A program made the position numbers and the translations under genes. The notes beneath the pieces are model-generated. The model did not search any database. It was given only the letters and a program-made list of their open reading frames with translations, and was not told the DNA's origin. A stretch of DNA of 64,000 bases from Bacillota bacterium (lineage in GTDB: Bacteria > Bacillota > Sulfobacillia > Sulfobacillales > Sulfobacillaceae). Where the stretch lies: assembly GCA_021841025.1 (NCBI GenBank), contig JAKBWA010000118.1, forward strand, positions 1-64,000, given 5' to 3'. How positions within the stretch are numbered: position 1 is the first letter of the stretch; each line of letters begins with the position of its first letter. Below are positions 9,253-17,318 of this stretch, piece after piece.

Positions 9253-10327
9253 TTTATGGGTACTGGCACGGTCATTGCGGAGCTGGGGCTTTACTTTGAG
9301 CGTGGCGGACTTGAAAGACGCACAAAGTGCCCTCTTGCTTACCAAAGACTATTCCTTTTCAGGGGTTCATGATGTTTTAGAAGGACTATGGGTCCGTTCT
9401 TATGACCAAAAGTGCATTTTCGACAAGGCATTTGCTCTTTGGGCACGGGAATTTATGGGGGAGCCGCTAATGATAAAGCCTCCTTCATGGTTTTCGCAAT
9501 TGCCTAAGAAGATCAAGACTCAGAGGCGAGTCGTATGGGTGTCGAAGGAAGAGACCAAGAAAATGGCCACTCAAGCCCAGGAAACGTTATGGACTAGTAC
9601 GCACACGGCCAGCAGTGAAGAGGTGTTGTCAGACCAAAGCGATACAGGAATGCCGGCCCTTCATTTTTGGCAAAGTCCCCGGCATTATCGTCACGGATAT
9701 CGAAAACGTCCGGCGCAAAAGGGCCGGATTTGGAATGTCCCCAAGACTCTGAGAAAGAGTTTAAGTTCTGGAGAACTGATAAAGTGGTATTATTCGGCTA
9801 GACGTCCCAGATGGCGTCCCACGGTCTTTTTGTGGGATGTAAGCCAGTCCATGGCTCCATTTATTCCTATGTTTTTTGGGTTCTTTTACCGTTTGTCCGA
9901 GATTGGGGAACGGGTGGATGTGTGGGGATTCAGCACACAGTTAACCCATCTGAGCCCAAGGTGGCGACACCCTAACCCACTCTTAGCCTACCAAGAGCTA
10001 TTTCGTCAAGTTCCCGATTTGGGAGGAGGCACCCGTCTTGAGCACACGCTCTTGACCTTCTATTCTCAATCTAAGCCTCGTCTGAAGCATGCAACCGATA
10101 TTATTTTGATCACCGATGGTTACGAAAGCGGTGACTGTGCGGAACTAGAGGCAGTGCTTTCGCGGATTCGAAGGCACTGTCATCGCTTGAACTGGTGGAA
10201 CCCGTGGTATTTAACACCGCAATATGAAATTGCCACGAAGGCGGGAAAGATCCTGCGCCACTATTGTTCGGTACAGAAGGCAGGCACGATTGAGAATTGC
10301 CTCCACGCGTGGTCGCAATTAGCGTGA
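9233..10327 (+). CDS. coxE: VWA-domain protein, CoxE-like
   Basis: 364 residues. A von Willebrand A domain fills the C-terminal half: MIDAS motif DVSQS near residue 200, then LGGGTRLE and LITDGYESGD. MoxR-type ATPases normally work with a VWA partner, and CoxD/CoxE is such a pair. ATG 9233 is preferred: AAGGAG lies 10 bases upstream. GTG 9230 and TTG 9224 are in frame and cannot be excluded. The gene begins inside the end of coxD. Confidence 0.88.
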   Translation: MTLLSRNLWVLARSLRSWGFTLSVADLKDAQSALLLTKDYSFSGVHDVLEGLWVRSYDQKCIFDKAFALWAREFMGEPLMIKPPSWFSQLPKKIKTQRRVVWVSKEETKKMATQAQETLWTSTHTASSEEVLSDQSDTGMPALHFWQSPRHYRHGYRKRPAQKGRIWNVPKTLRKSLSSGELIKWYYSARRPRWRPTVFLWDVSQSMAPFIPMFFGFFYRLSEIGERVDVWGFSTQLTHLSPRWRHPNPLLAYQELFRQVPDLGGGTRLEHTLLTFYSQSKPRLKHATDIILITDGYESGDCAELEAVLSRIRRHCHRLNWWNPWYLTPQYEIATKAGKILRHYCSVQKAGTIENCLHAWSQLA

Positions 10328-10369
10328 GGCATTCAACCATAGTCGAGTGCCGGAAAGGATGAGTCTATT

Positions 10370-10816
10370 ATGCAGTTGTCCGGAAATAAGAATATTCCTG
10401 CATCGGTTGATAAGGCTTACGAGTTGTTCACAAATCCAGAGGTATTGACACGGACCATGCCAGGCTTAAAGCGGTTAACGCCGGTATCTCCCGGCACATA
10501 TTCTGCTGATCTGGAAATGGGAGTTGCCGCCATCAAGGGAAAATATCAGGGAACGATGCGAATCGACGATCCGAACCCCCCTCACTCTTATCGTCTCGTT
10601 CTCGATGGACAAGGTTCTGGAGGATTCGTGACGGTGAATATGTCTGTAAATTTTGCCTCCAGTGATGACGAAACCCAGGTGAGTTATGAGGGCGAAGCCC
10701 AGGTGGGAGGAACGATTGCGTCGATGGGGCAGCGCATGATTTCAGGGGTGGCCAATTATTTGATGAATCAATTTTTCCAAGCGGTTGCCAAAGAGGCTGT
10801 CCAGGCGAGCAAATAA
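10370..10816 (+). CDS. coxG: CoxG-like SRPBCC family protein
   Basis: 148 residues with the START/Bet v1-like fold pattern of the carbon monoxide dehydrogenase subunit G family: N-terminal ASVDKAYELFTNPEVLTRTMPG, a central YSADLEMGVAAIKGKYQG and a C-terminal long helix starting at GGTIASMGQRMI. In studied systems CoxG helps recruit the enzyme to the membrane and binds hydrophobic ligands such as quinones. It lies 42 bases after the VWA gene in the same operon. Confidence 0.88.
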   Translation: MQLSGNKNIPASVDKAYELFTNPEVLTRTMPGLKRLTPVSPGTYSADLEMGVAAIKGKYQGTMRIDDPNPPHSYRLVLDGQGSGGFVTVNMSVNFASSDDETQVSYEGEAQVGGTIASMGQRMISGVANYLMNQFFQAVAKEAVQASK

Positions 10817-10911
10817 GAGTCTCTAAGACAGGGAGGGCGAAAAAGGAACGGTTTGAAGTGTTGTTGGCAGACTAAGGACATGGAAAGAAGACAGGAAAGG
10901 AGTCGGAAACG

Positions 10912-11952
10912 ATGTCTTCTCTGCAAGAGGCGCAAAAGGTCTTTCAGGCTATTTCAGATGCAGAGTTAAATGGCCATTCCAGTTGCCTTTTGATGATTAC
11001 AACCGTCAAGGGATCGGCTTACCGGAGACCCGGCGCGAAAATGATGATGGCGCAGGACGGACGGATGGTAGGGACATTAAGCGGAGGATGTTTGGAAGGC
11101 GATCTCTATCATTGGGCTCAGAACGTAATCAAAACCCAGAAACCCGAGGTGCATCATTATAACCTGACGGAGGACGAGATGTGGGGACTGGGCATTGGCT
11201 GTAAAGGAGAAATTGACGTTTTGATCGAGCCTGTGAGGATTCATCAGGCTTTTTGGCTGGGATTCGCTGAAGCCTTAAAAGCCAACACGGGAATGTTATT
11301 AGCCCTCGAGTTGCCTGAGGGCGAACGCTTTTATCAGGGAATTTCCGGTGAAAAAGTGGGTCTGGAAGGGAAGATGCCCGACGATGCCGAACCATGGTCG
11401 TTTCCTTGGCACGGGAAAACCGAGCACAAGGGGACGGCGATTTGGGACTATCTAATTCCTCCTGCCAAGCTTATTGTGGCGGGAGCAGGACACGATGCCA
11501 AACCGGTGGTGGAATTGGCGCACCGGGTTGGATTTGAGGTTTATGTGCTGGATTCTCGCCAGTTGTTTAATAACCCGCACGAATTCCCTTGGGCATCCCA
11601 ATGGATTGTCGACGACAAGACCATTGATGCGACAGATGATTGGTATGGAGCATTTTGGTTGATTATGAACCATCATCAGGCGCGTGATGAGGCGGCCTTG
11701 GCTCTGGCTTTGCATTCTCATCCACGGTATGTAGGGGTGCTGGGACCTTTGTCGCGCACTCGGGAGATGCTGAAGAAACTGGAAGTGGATTCCTTGAGGG
11801 GAATTTCGTTGTTTGCTCCCGTTGGCATTGATTTGGGTGCGGAGACTCCCGAGGAGGTGGCTATGAGTATTGTCAGCCAGCTCATGATGATTAGGCAACA
11901 GACACAAGGAGGACATTTGAACGGAAGGGAGAGGATCCATCTTACGACCTAA
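10912..11952 (+). CDS. XdhC/CoxI-family molybdenum cofactor maturation protein
   Basis: 346 residues. The N-terminal XdhC_CoxI domain has the motif GSAYRRPGAKMMMAQDG and LSGGCLEGD; the C-terminal Rossmann domain has VAGAGHDAKPVVELA followed by an acidic strand end. XdhC proteins bind molybdenum cofactor and deliver it, sulfurated, to apo-hydroxylases. AAAGGAG lies 9 bases before the ATG. Last recognisable gene of the operon; the 95-base gap from coxG holds no clear terminator. Confidence 0.88.
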   Translation: MSSLQEAQKVFQAISDAELNGHSSCLLMITTVKGSAYRRPGAKMMMAQDGRMVGTLSGGCLEGDLYHWAQNVIKTQKPEVHHYNLTEDEMWGLGIGCKGEIDVLIEPVRIHQAFWLGFAEALKANTGMLLALELPEGERFYQGISGEKVGLEGKMPDDAEPWSFPWHGKTEHKGTAIWDYLIPPAKLIVAGAGHDAKPVVELAHRVGFEVYVLDSRQLFNNPHEFPWASQWIVDDKTIDATDDWYGAFWLIMNHHQARDEAALALALHSHPRYVGVLGPLSRTREMLKKLEVDSLRGISLFAPVGIDLGAETPEEVAMSIVSQLMMIRQQTQGGHLNGRERIHLTT

Positions 11953-12091
11953 TCGACACAGATAGAGCTGTTTTGCCCGGATACGACTCCTGGCGCCATT
12001 TTCACTCCTGGTGACCACCCATAATTTAGGCCATATTTCTTGGTTTTCTCTGGTTTTTTGCTCTTATTTGCCGCTTTGGCGAGACAAAAAT

Positions 12092-12100
12092 TGCTATAAT
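12092..12100 (+). promoter_or_regulatory. Extended -10 promoter TGCTATAAT
   Basis: A consensus extended -10 element with no good -35. It sits 62 bases before the start of the Ig-repeat protein gene and begins a new transcription unit after the cox-like operon. Confidence 0.5.
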
Positions 12101-12161
12101 TTAAAAAAATAGGCCAGCCATAACGAATTATCCGGGTCTGGTGCAGGAGGATCTCGTCATT

Positions 12162-13202
12162 ATGTCGGCAGTGTTTTTGGCTATGGCTCTATCGCGTTAT
12201 TTCTCTTCACGTCAGCCTAATTTGCATGAAAATTCGCTAACGTATCTTCAAAGGGCACATGCCGTCAATATCGTGGGGCCGATGACGGTGAGTGAAGGAC
12301 AGTTAATCTCCGTTACCGCCAAGCCTGTGCATTTTCTCCATCCGGTTTTTCAGTTTTGGATTGAATTACCTAATGGCCGCTATGAGTCGAGCGGCCCTTA
12401 TAGTGCACACAGTCATTTTACTTTCACCGCCACTAGCCTCGGCACCTTTCATGTCAAAGTTTTTGCCAGGGAGGCCAATGCACCTGCCAATGAAAATCTC
12501 TCCCAGCGTCAGCTCTACGAAGTCGGTTCCAGCAGTATCCCGATTAACACCACCCCGTCCGCTGCCTATCCGATTCAGCTGACGGCCAACGAGCCACTGG
12601 TCAGAACGGGTCAGGCTATTACCCTCACGGCGTCTATGGGCAATCCCACTCCTATTGGCGATTTCTTTGAACTGAAAGACATCACCACGGGTCAAGTGGT
12701 CTACCGCACGAATGATGTCGATACTTTTTCCTACCGCCAAAAATTTCTGAGCCACGCCGAGAGCTTTGTGGCCGAAGTGGTGGACCCTACAAGCACTGGC
12801 AATCCTGTGTTAATGCGCTCGGAGACCTTGAGTATTGACTGGTCGACCAAACCCATTGGCACCAACCAAGGTCATGCCAATCGAGCTGGCCAGACAGTCT
12901 CCATCGTCTATCCCGCTCAAGGGACAGTGGGCACGCCATTGACCCTAAGAGCTGTTGCCAAAGGATTTCAGCATCCTGTGTATCAGTTCTGGCTTCTGCC
13001 CCCTAATGGATCTTACGAGTCGAGCGGAAACTACCAACCCTCTTCGACCTTTACCTTTACACCGCGTATACCCGGGCCCTGGCAAGTCATGGTCTATGCG
13101 AGATCCCAGTCGGCTCCTTCGCATGAAACGCCTGCACAACAGGCGATTTATGAAGCCAAATCAAACACCCATTTTGTGACCGTTACAAATCCTAATCCTT
13201 AA
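12162..13202 (+). CDS. Ig-like repeat protein, function unknown
   Basis: 346 residues. Two clearly related domains, at about residues 25-110 and 245-340, share YQFW or FQFW, PNG-x-YESSG, a Phe-rich strand FTFT and a final hydrophobic V-x-VYAR/VFAR strand; a more divergent beta domain lies between them. The same motif occurs three times at the C-terminus of the sedolisin at 20.8-24.1 kb. Such domains are usually surface or secreted adhesion/spacer modules. The N-terminus is weakly hydrophobic and not a convincing signal peptide. ATG 12162 is chosen because AGGAGG lies 11 bases upstream; the GTG at 12141 precedes that site. It overlaps the 3' end of the convergent glycosyltransferase gene by 11 bases. 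Confidence 0.7.
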   Translation: MSAVFLAMALSRYFSSRQPNLHENSLTYLQRAHAVNIVGPMTVSEGQLISVTAKPVHFLHPVFQFWIELPNGRYESSGPYSAHSHFTFTATSLGTFHVKVFAREANAPANENLSQRQLYEVGSSSIPINTTPSAAYPIQLTANEPLVRTGQAITLTASMGNPTPIGDFFELKDITTGQVVYRTNDVDTFSYRQKFLSHAESFVAEVVDPTSTGNPVLMRSETLSIDWSTKPIGTNQGHANRAGQTVSIVYPAQGTVGTPLTLRAVAKGFQHPVYQFWLLPPNGSYESSGNYQPSSTFTFTPRIPGPWQVMVYARSQSAPSHETPAQQAIYEAKSNTHFVTVTNPNP

Positions 13203-15261
13203 GCTCAGACTTTCTTTGGGCGATTTCATGGATATACGTCGGCCACGTAGGGTTGTCCATCAGATATTGAGGGCCATTGGCATTGAGCAGTAGAATCAAA
13301 TCCTTATGATAGCGGGAATAGATTTCAGGATTTTTCTCCATAACCCATTGATAAAGGAGCATCAAGTTGTCCATGTTAAAACCCCGTGACATGGAATCCT
13401 CCCTAATCCGGTACAAAAAGTAGGGTTCGGGGATGACAACACCTTGACAGCCGTGTGCCAATAAGCGGATCATGCTTTCATAATCCTCCATGCCGTATTC
13501 CATTTGCGGATCGTTGAGCCCATATTGCAAAAAATGTTCCGTCTTATATACCAAGCCGCTCGTGTTCAACGGGTTGTGATAGAGCGCATAGGGCGGTTCG
13601 GGATTCCATGCGGGCCAGATAGCCTGGTTGTCCTGAAAATATTTAGACCAGGATCCAACGAAACTGACATTGTCATAGTGCTCCAAGATGGCGAGAGCCC
13701 GGGCATAATAGTCGGGATCGATCCTGTCATCCGCGTCTAGGAAGGCTAAATAGGGACTCGACGCGATTTTAGCCCCGTAATTTCGGGTGGCAGCCAGTCC
13801 TTCGTTAGCTTTTCTAAAAACATGCACATGAGCATATTGGCGCTGGATGCGGTATAAGGTCGCAATGCTAATACCATCCGTGGAACCATCATCGACAATC
13901 ATGACCTCAAGCGAAACGCCTTGTACTGCCTGAAGAGAATCTAGCGTATCCAGGAGATATGTGCCGAGATTGTAATGGGGAATGACGACCGTCAATAGAG
14001 CAGACGCGGAGCGGGATATTGGCTTCATCACAGCAAAGTTTGTTCGAATGGGGCGAACAAAGGGAAAGTGGCGGGGATTTTGAGATGATTTGATAATGTC
14101 TTCGAAATAGGCCATTTTTTGGTTGTATACGCGGTTGGGGTCGACGATGTCCATGACATCTCGCCGGGCTTGTTCTCCTATGCCCTTAAACTGGGCCTGA
14201 GGTATTTGGGCCAAATCCTCCAGTCGTTCGGCTAGGGATTGGGGCGTGAACAGCCATCCGTTTATTCCGTGGCGGATAAAATCCGACTGGCCTCCGCTTT
14301 CCGAAGCCAGGACGGCACGACCGTGTGACATAGCTTCAATGGCTACGTAAGGAAAGTTTTCAAAGAGTGAGGGGAGAACCACCGCTTTGGCACGATCATA
14401 AAAATCAGCGAGTTGCCGGGGCTGCATGGGACCATGGAGCGTGAGTTTTTTTTGTTGAATTTCCCTATGATAGCGCTGTTCAATGAAGGTGCGCATCGAC
14501 ATGCCCCGCGGATGAAAGAAGCTGTCGCCTCCGACCACATCAAGGGACAGGGGATAATTTCTTTGCCACAAGTGAGACAACGTTTCCAATAAGGGCAGAA
14601 TGCCCTTAAGATATTGAATGCGTCCGACATACAACAAACGTTCCCCCGGATCCTTTGGGCTGGTTGTGGGAATAATGTAAGGGTTGGCAATGACAGTGGC
14701 TTCAAAGTCTCCCAATTCCCCGGTTAACGTTCTTTTCAAGTAATTACTGGGACAAATGGTACCGTCTGCGGCTTTGAGTGAAAATCTTTCCATTTCTCCC
14801 AGCCAGTAATTTGGGAGTGTATAGGTTGGTGCGCGTTCAATTGGGTCTAAGACGAATTTGGGACTGTGAGCCGTAATTACCACCGCAAGATCACGAAAAA
14901 TCGGATCCAATGTGCGTTTAAGCTGGAGCAAATGAGCGGCAATGCCTGAGAATTCTTGCGACTCTATAATGTCCGGAGGACCGTCGTGTCTGATGAAATG
15001 CCGAACCCAGTAGGCGTATTGATAGCTCAGGCGTGCCCCATAGCCTAAAGCCTGCAGACCCGGCGTGCTAAGGTTGGGGAAGCGGACAATTTGCAGGCGG
15101 TTTTCCCAACTGACATGCATTGCCTCCAAGGTGTTATCCACGACAAAAACCGTGACTTCATGGCCATGCTCCGTCCATACGCGAGTGGTAATATCGCTAT
15201 ACGTAGCAATGCCTCCCCCGAAATGAGGAGGAAATTCGGTAGTAAGCAACCAGATTTTCAT
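13192..15261 (-). CDS. Bifunctional glycosyltransferase: GT4 plus GT2
   Basis: 689 residues. The first ~390 are a GT-B fold GT4 glycosyltransferase (TTEFPPHFGGGIATY at the start, later LPSLFENFPYVAIEAMSHG with the donor-binding Glu). From about residue 420 a GT-A fold GT2 domain begins (TVVIPHYN, DDGST, then the metal-binding LDADD). Each half is full length, so this is a genuine fusion likely to add two successive sugars to a surface glycan or glycoprotein. No membrane segment is seen; action is probably cytoplasmic. GAGG precedes the ATG. It has its own 280-base upstream region with a 20-bp palindrome. Confidence 0.88.
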   Translation of the reverse strand: MKIWLLTTEFPPHFGGGIATYSDITTRVWTEHGHEVTVFVVDNTLEAMHVSWENRLQIVRFPNLSTPGLQALGYGARLSYQYAYWVRHFIRHDGPPDIIESQEFSGIAAHLLQLKRTLDPIFRDLAVVITAHSPKFVLDPIERAPTYTLPNYWLGEMERFSLKAADGTICPSNYLKRTLTGELGDFEATVIANPYIIPTTSPKDPGERLLYVGRIQYLKGILPLLETLSHLWQRNYPLSLDVVGGDSFFHPRGMSMRTFIEQRYHREIQQKKLTLHGPMQPRQLADFYDRAKAVVLPSLFENFPYVAIEAMSHGRAVLASESGGQSDFIRHGINGWLFTPQSLAERLEDLAQIPQAQFKGIGEQARRDVMDIVDPNRVYNQKMAYFEDIIKSSQNPRHFPFVRPIRTNFAVMKPISRSASALLTVVIPHYNLGTYLLDTLDSLQAVQGVSLEVMIVDDGSTDGISIATLYRIQRQYAHVHVFRKANEGLAATRNYGAKIASSPYLAFLDADDRIDPDYYARALAILEHYDNVSFVGSWSKYFQDNQAIWPAWNPEPPYALYHNPLNTSGLVYKTEHFLQYGLNDPQMEYGMEDYESMIRLLAHGCQGVVIPEPYFLYRIREDSMSRGFNMDNLMLLYQWVMEKNPEIYSRYHKDLILLLNANGPQYLMDNPTWPTYIHEIAQRKSELKD

Positions 15262-15545
15262 TGTACAACCTCATACTGCAGATTTGTGACAATCAGAATA
15301 CTAACAAACATGATTCACTCCCACAATGCCAGTTACTGCCGTGTTTGTGCTGCTCTTTGGCGTATGACTCTTCCTCCGACCGTCCTTACGCAGGAATTTT
15401 TGTCACTGTCTAGTCATTTAGCCGTTGGCCGGCGATACACAAACAGCCCTATTTGTGAATTCATCTCGTGTTTGCCAACAATTAATTGTTGGCTCAATCA
15501 CAAGAGGGAGCCAGAAGGGATAGCCAGATGAGTGATAGGTGATGG
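15262..15545. other. Intergenic region with a perfect 20-bp palindrome
   Basis: Noncoding gap between the regulator gene and the glycosyltransferase gene. It holds the perfect palindrome GCCAACAATTAATTGTTGGC at 15474-15493, about 210 bases before the glycosyltransferase start and 50 bases after the regulator stop. It has no T-run, so an operator is more likely than a terminator. Confidence 0.5.
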
Positions 15546-15983
15546 TTATGGCGATGGGGTATGGCACTTTTCACATTGTCCATAAATATCCACTTTGTGT
15601 GTCATAACCCGCAGGCCGGTTCCTTCCATGCTCTTGTCCAAAGCTGAATCCACCCGTTCAGCCGGTAAATCCTGAACGGCACCGCAGTCAAGACAGATAA
15701 AATGGTGGTGATGGGACGAAAAGGGCGGAACCAGTTCGTAGGCCACGATGCCGTCTTTGAGCAGCACGGTTTGTACGACCTGCACGGCCAAAAATTGCTC
15801 CAGTGTCCGGTACACAGTAGCCTGGTTCACACCGTCTTGAGCCACCATGCTGATTAGCGCGGCAACCGGAACGGGCTTGTCAGCATCTGCCAGAGCGCGA
15901 AATATGCGCAGACGGTCGGGAGTAAACCGTAATCCCTGCGTTCGCAACAAAGTTTTGAGATGACCTTCCGAGGTTCGTTCCAT
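15546..15983 (-). CDS. Fur-family metalloregulator, probably nickel-responsive (Nur-like)
   Basis: 145 residues. N-terminal winged helix with the recognition region NQATVYRTL, then the metal and dimerisation half with HHHHFICLDCG and IYGQCEKC, supplying two CxxC pairs and the His-rich metal site of Fur proteins. It lies 17 bases after a NicO-type transporter gene in the same direction, so the regulator is in the operon it likely controls. The operator-like TTGC-N9-GCAA at the operon promoter matches the Nur (nickel uptake regulator) site rather than the classic Fur or Zur box. The nickel assignment is inference from that site and the neighbour. AGGAGG lies 13 bases before the ATG. Confidence 0.8.
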   Translation of the reverse strand: MERTSEGHLKTLLRTQGLRFTPDRLRIFRALADADKPVPVAALISMVAQDGVNQATVYRTLEQFLAVQVVQTVLLKDGIVAYELVPPFSSHHHHFICLDCGAVQDLPAERVDSALDKSMEGTGLRVMTHKVDIYGQCEKCHTPSP

Positions 15984-16000
15984 TTAAACAGCTTAACCTC

Positions 16001-16885
16001 CTAATTCTGCACTGAATGTTGAGATTTGGCTTGATTGGCCCAGTACCGGGTTTGCTGCACCAGTGTGGTCAATCCCACACCCATTACCGAGAATACGACC
16101 AGGACAAAAGCAATCCCAAGTTTGTCTAAATTGTGAACGTGAATTCCTGTCGATATGCTGAAGGCGGCCAGTTTAGGCAACGCTATGCCTATTAAACCGC
16201 CAGTGACAAAAGCGATGCCGCCCCACGCCAGTGTTCGGCCCGCCGTGACCAAGGCGACCCTTTGCGTGGCCTCTGGAGGCAGCCCCAAACGTTGGCTGAT
16301 CCATCCAAACAAGGCGCCGGCCAATGCCTGCATGACAGTGGTGCCGAGACCGAACAGAGCACCCGGTACCCATCCCCACCAGGCGGAGGGCATAGCCGGA
16401 GCCAGTACAGTATAAATAATAATGGCGAAGGCTCCAAATCCCCAACCGGCGATGAATCCATGGACTAGTGGCATCCACCCTTTGGGTGCATTCACCTGAA
16501 CCTTGGTGTTCGGTCCCATCTTATGGGAATGGCGAAAAGACAAGTGCCAATGTTTACCTTGAAGAATGTAACGGCCAGCCCATATCATAGCCACGCCTAC
16601 AATGAGATAGACAACATAATCGACTGTGCTCCCCAAAGTAAACCATTTATCGAGAACCAAATACGCTAATTCACTGGCGATGGCCCGTTGGAGTGTGAAA
16701 GCTGAGGAAAATGTCAGCCCTGCTATTAACCCTTTTTTTGTTGAATAACTCCCAATTGCGTAGCTAAAGGTTATAGGCCAGGTGTGTTCGTCAGGCGTAA
16801 TACCGTGGACCATGCCTAGAAGAAACGCAGTTAAAAGAGCCGTGGTCCAGATAATCCCCGCATGCGGATCCCACAAGTTTAACAT
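16001..16885 (-). CDS. NicO-type transition-metal transporter, probable nickel/cobalt
   Basis: 294 residues with about six to seven hydrophobic segments. The first segment carries HGITPDEHTWP, a variant of the HxxxDH signature of the NicO/RcnA/UreH superfamily, followed by a second polar helix region FTLQRAIASE. A His-rich cytoplasmic loop (GKHWHLSFRHSHK) lies near residues 110-122. Members import or export nickel or cobalt; direction is not clear from the sequence. Control by a Nur-like site suggests uptake repressed when nickel is sufficient. GGAG lies 8 bases before the ATG. First gene of an operon with the Fur-family gene. Confidence 0.75.
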   Translation of the reverse strand: MLNLWDPHAGIIWTTALLTAFLLGMVHGITPDEHTWPITFSYAIGSYSTKKGLIAGLTFSSAFTLQRAIASELAYLVLDKWFTLGSTVDYVVYLIVGVAMIWAGRYILQGKHWHLSFRHSHKMGPNTKVQVNAPKGWMPLVHGFIAGWGFGAFAIIIYTVLAPAMPSAWWGWVPGALFGLGTTVMQALAGALFGWISQRLGLPPEATQRVALVTAGRTLAWGGIAFVTGGLIGIALPKLAAFSISTGIHVHNLDKLGIAFVLVVFSVMGVGLTTLVQQTRYWANQAKSQHSVQN

Positions 16886-16905
16886 GTTTCACACTCCGTT
16901 CGCTA

Positions 16906-16922
16906 TTGCGATATTATTGCAA
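16906..16922 (-). promoter_or_regulatory. Nur-like operator TTGCgatattattGCAA
   Basis: A 17-base inverted repeat, TTGC and GCAA separated by 9 bases, matching the tTGCaa-N5-ttGCAA consensus described for Streptomyces Nur. It lies just downstream of the -10 element, covering the predicted transcription start, a position suited to repression. Confidence 0.6.
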
Positions 16923-16926
16923 TTAC

Positions 16927-16955
16927 AATATATCACGATGTCCTGTCTTGCGCAA
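16927..16955 (-). promoter_or_regulatory. Promoter of the NicO-fur operon
   Basis: On the minus strand TTGCGC (16950-16955) and TATATT (16927-16932) with a 17-base spacer. The predicted start falls inside the adjacent Nur-like operator. Confidence 0.6.
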
Positions 16956-17318
16956 TTGAGATCATGATAAAGATGAATCGTGACGGGAACTGGAAGAGAC
17001 GTGATGGTAATTCTAATGCAGTCAGTGGAATCGAGGTGATGTCCTTGGAGGAGATCACAGAGGCACGTTTTTAGAATATAGCACCGCGTCCCAGACCATG
17101 GTAATTCCCAGACGCATGAAGATATTTATCGGTGAGTCCGGAACCCAATCTTGCACGTATCTTAAAGCTCTTGTCTGTTCATTCAAATTTTTATGTTAAT
17201 GGTTTTCCCTTTCAGAACATTTGGGTTACGCGGACGCTCCGAATGCGTTAAGGTTAAAGAGATATTTCCAAAAGTCCATGGGCATTTTAACCAGTGCCTG
17301 GTGGGAAGGAGATTAGAG
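16956..17318. other. Intergenic region upstream of GH15 gene
   Basis: An open frame continues upstream of the GH15 gene from 17193, but it has no ribosome binding site and does not match the GH15 N-terminus. I see no clear promoter, hairpin or small gene here. Confidence 0.35.

Noticed and set aside
15091-15531. 146-codon plus-strand frame
   Set aside because: It overlaps the start of the glycosyltransferase gene antisense, has no ribosome binding site and no recognisable product.
17193-17318. 42-codon N-terminal extension of the GH15 protein
   Set aside because: It does not match GH15 N-termini and a strong ribosome binding site precedes ATG 17319.
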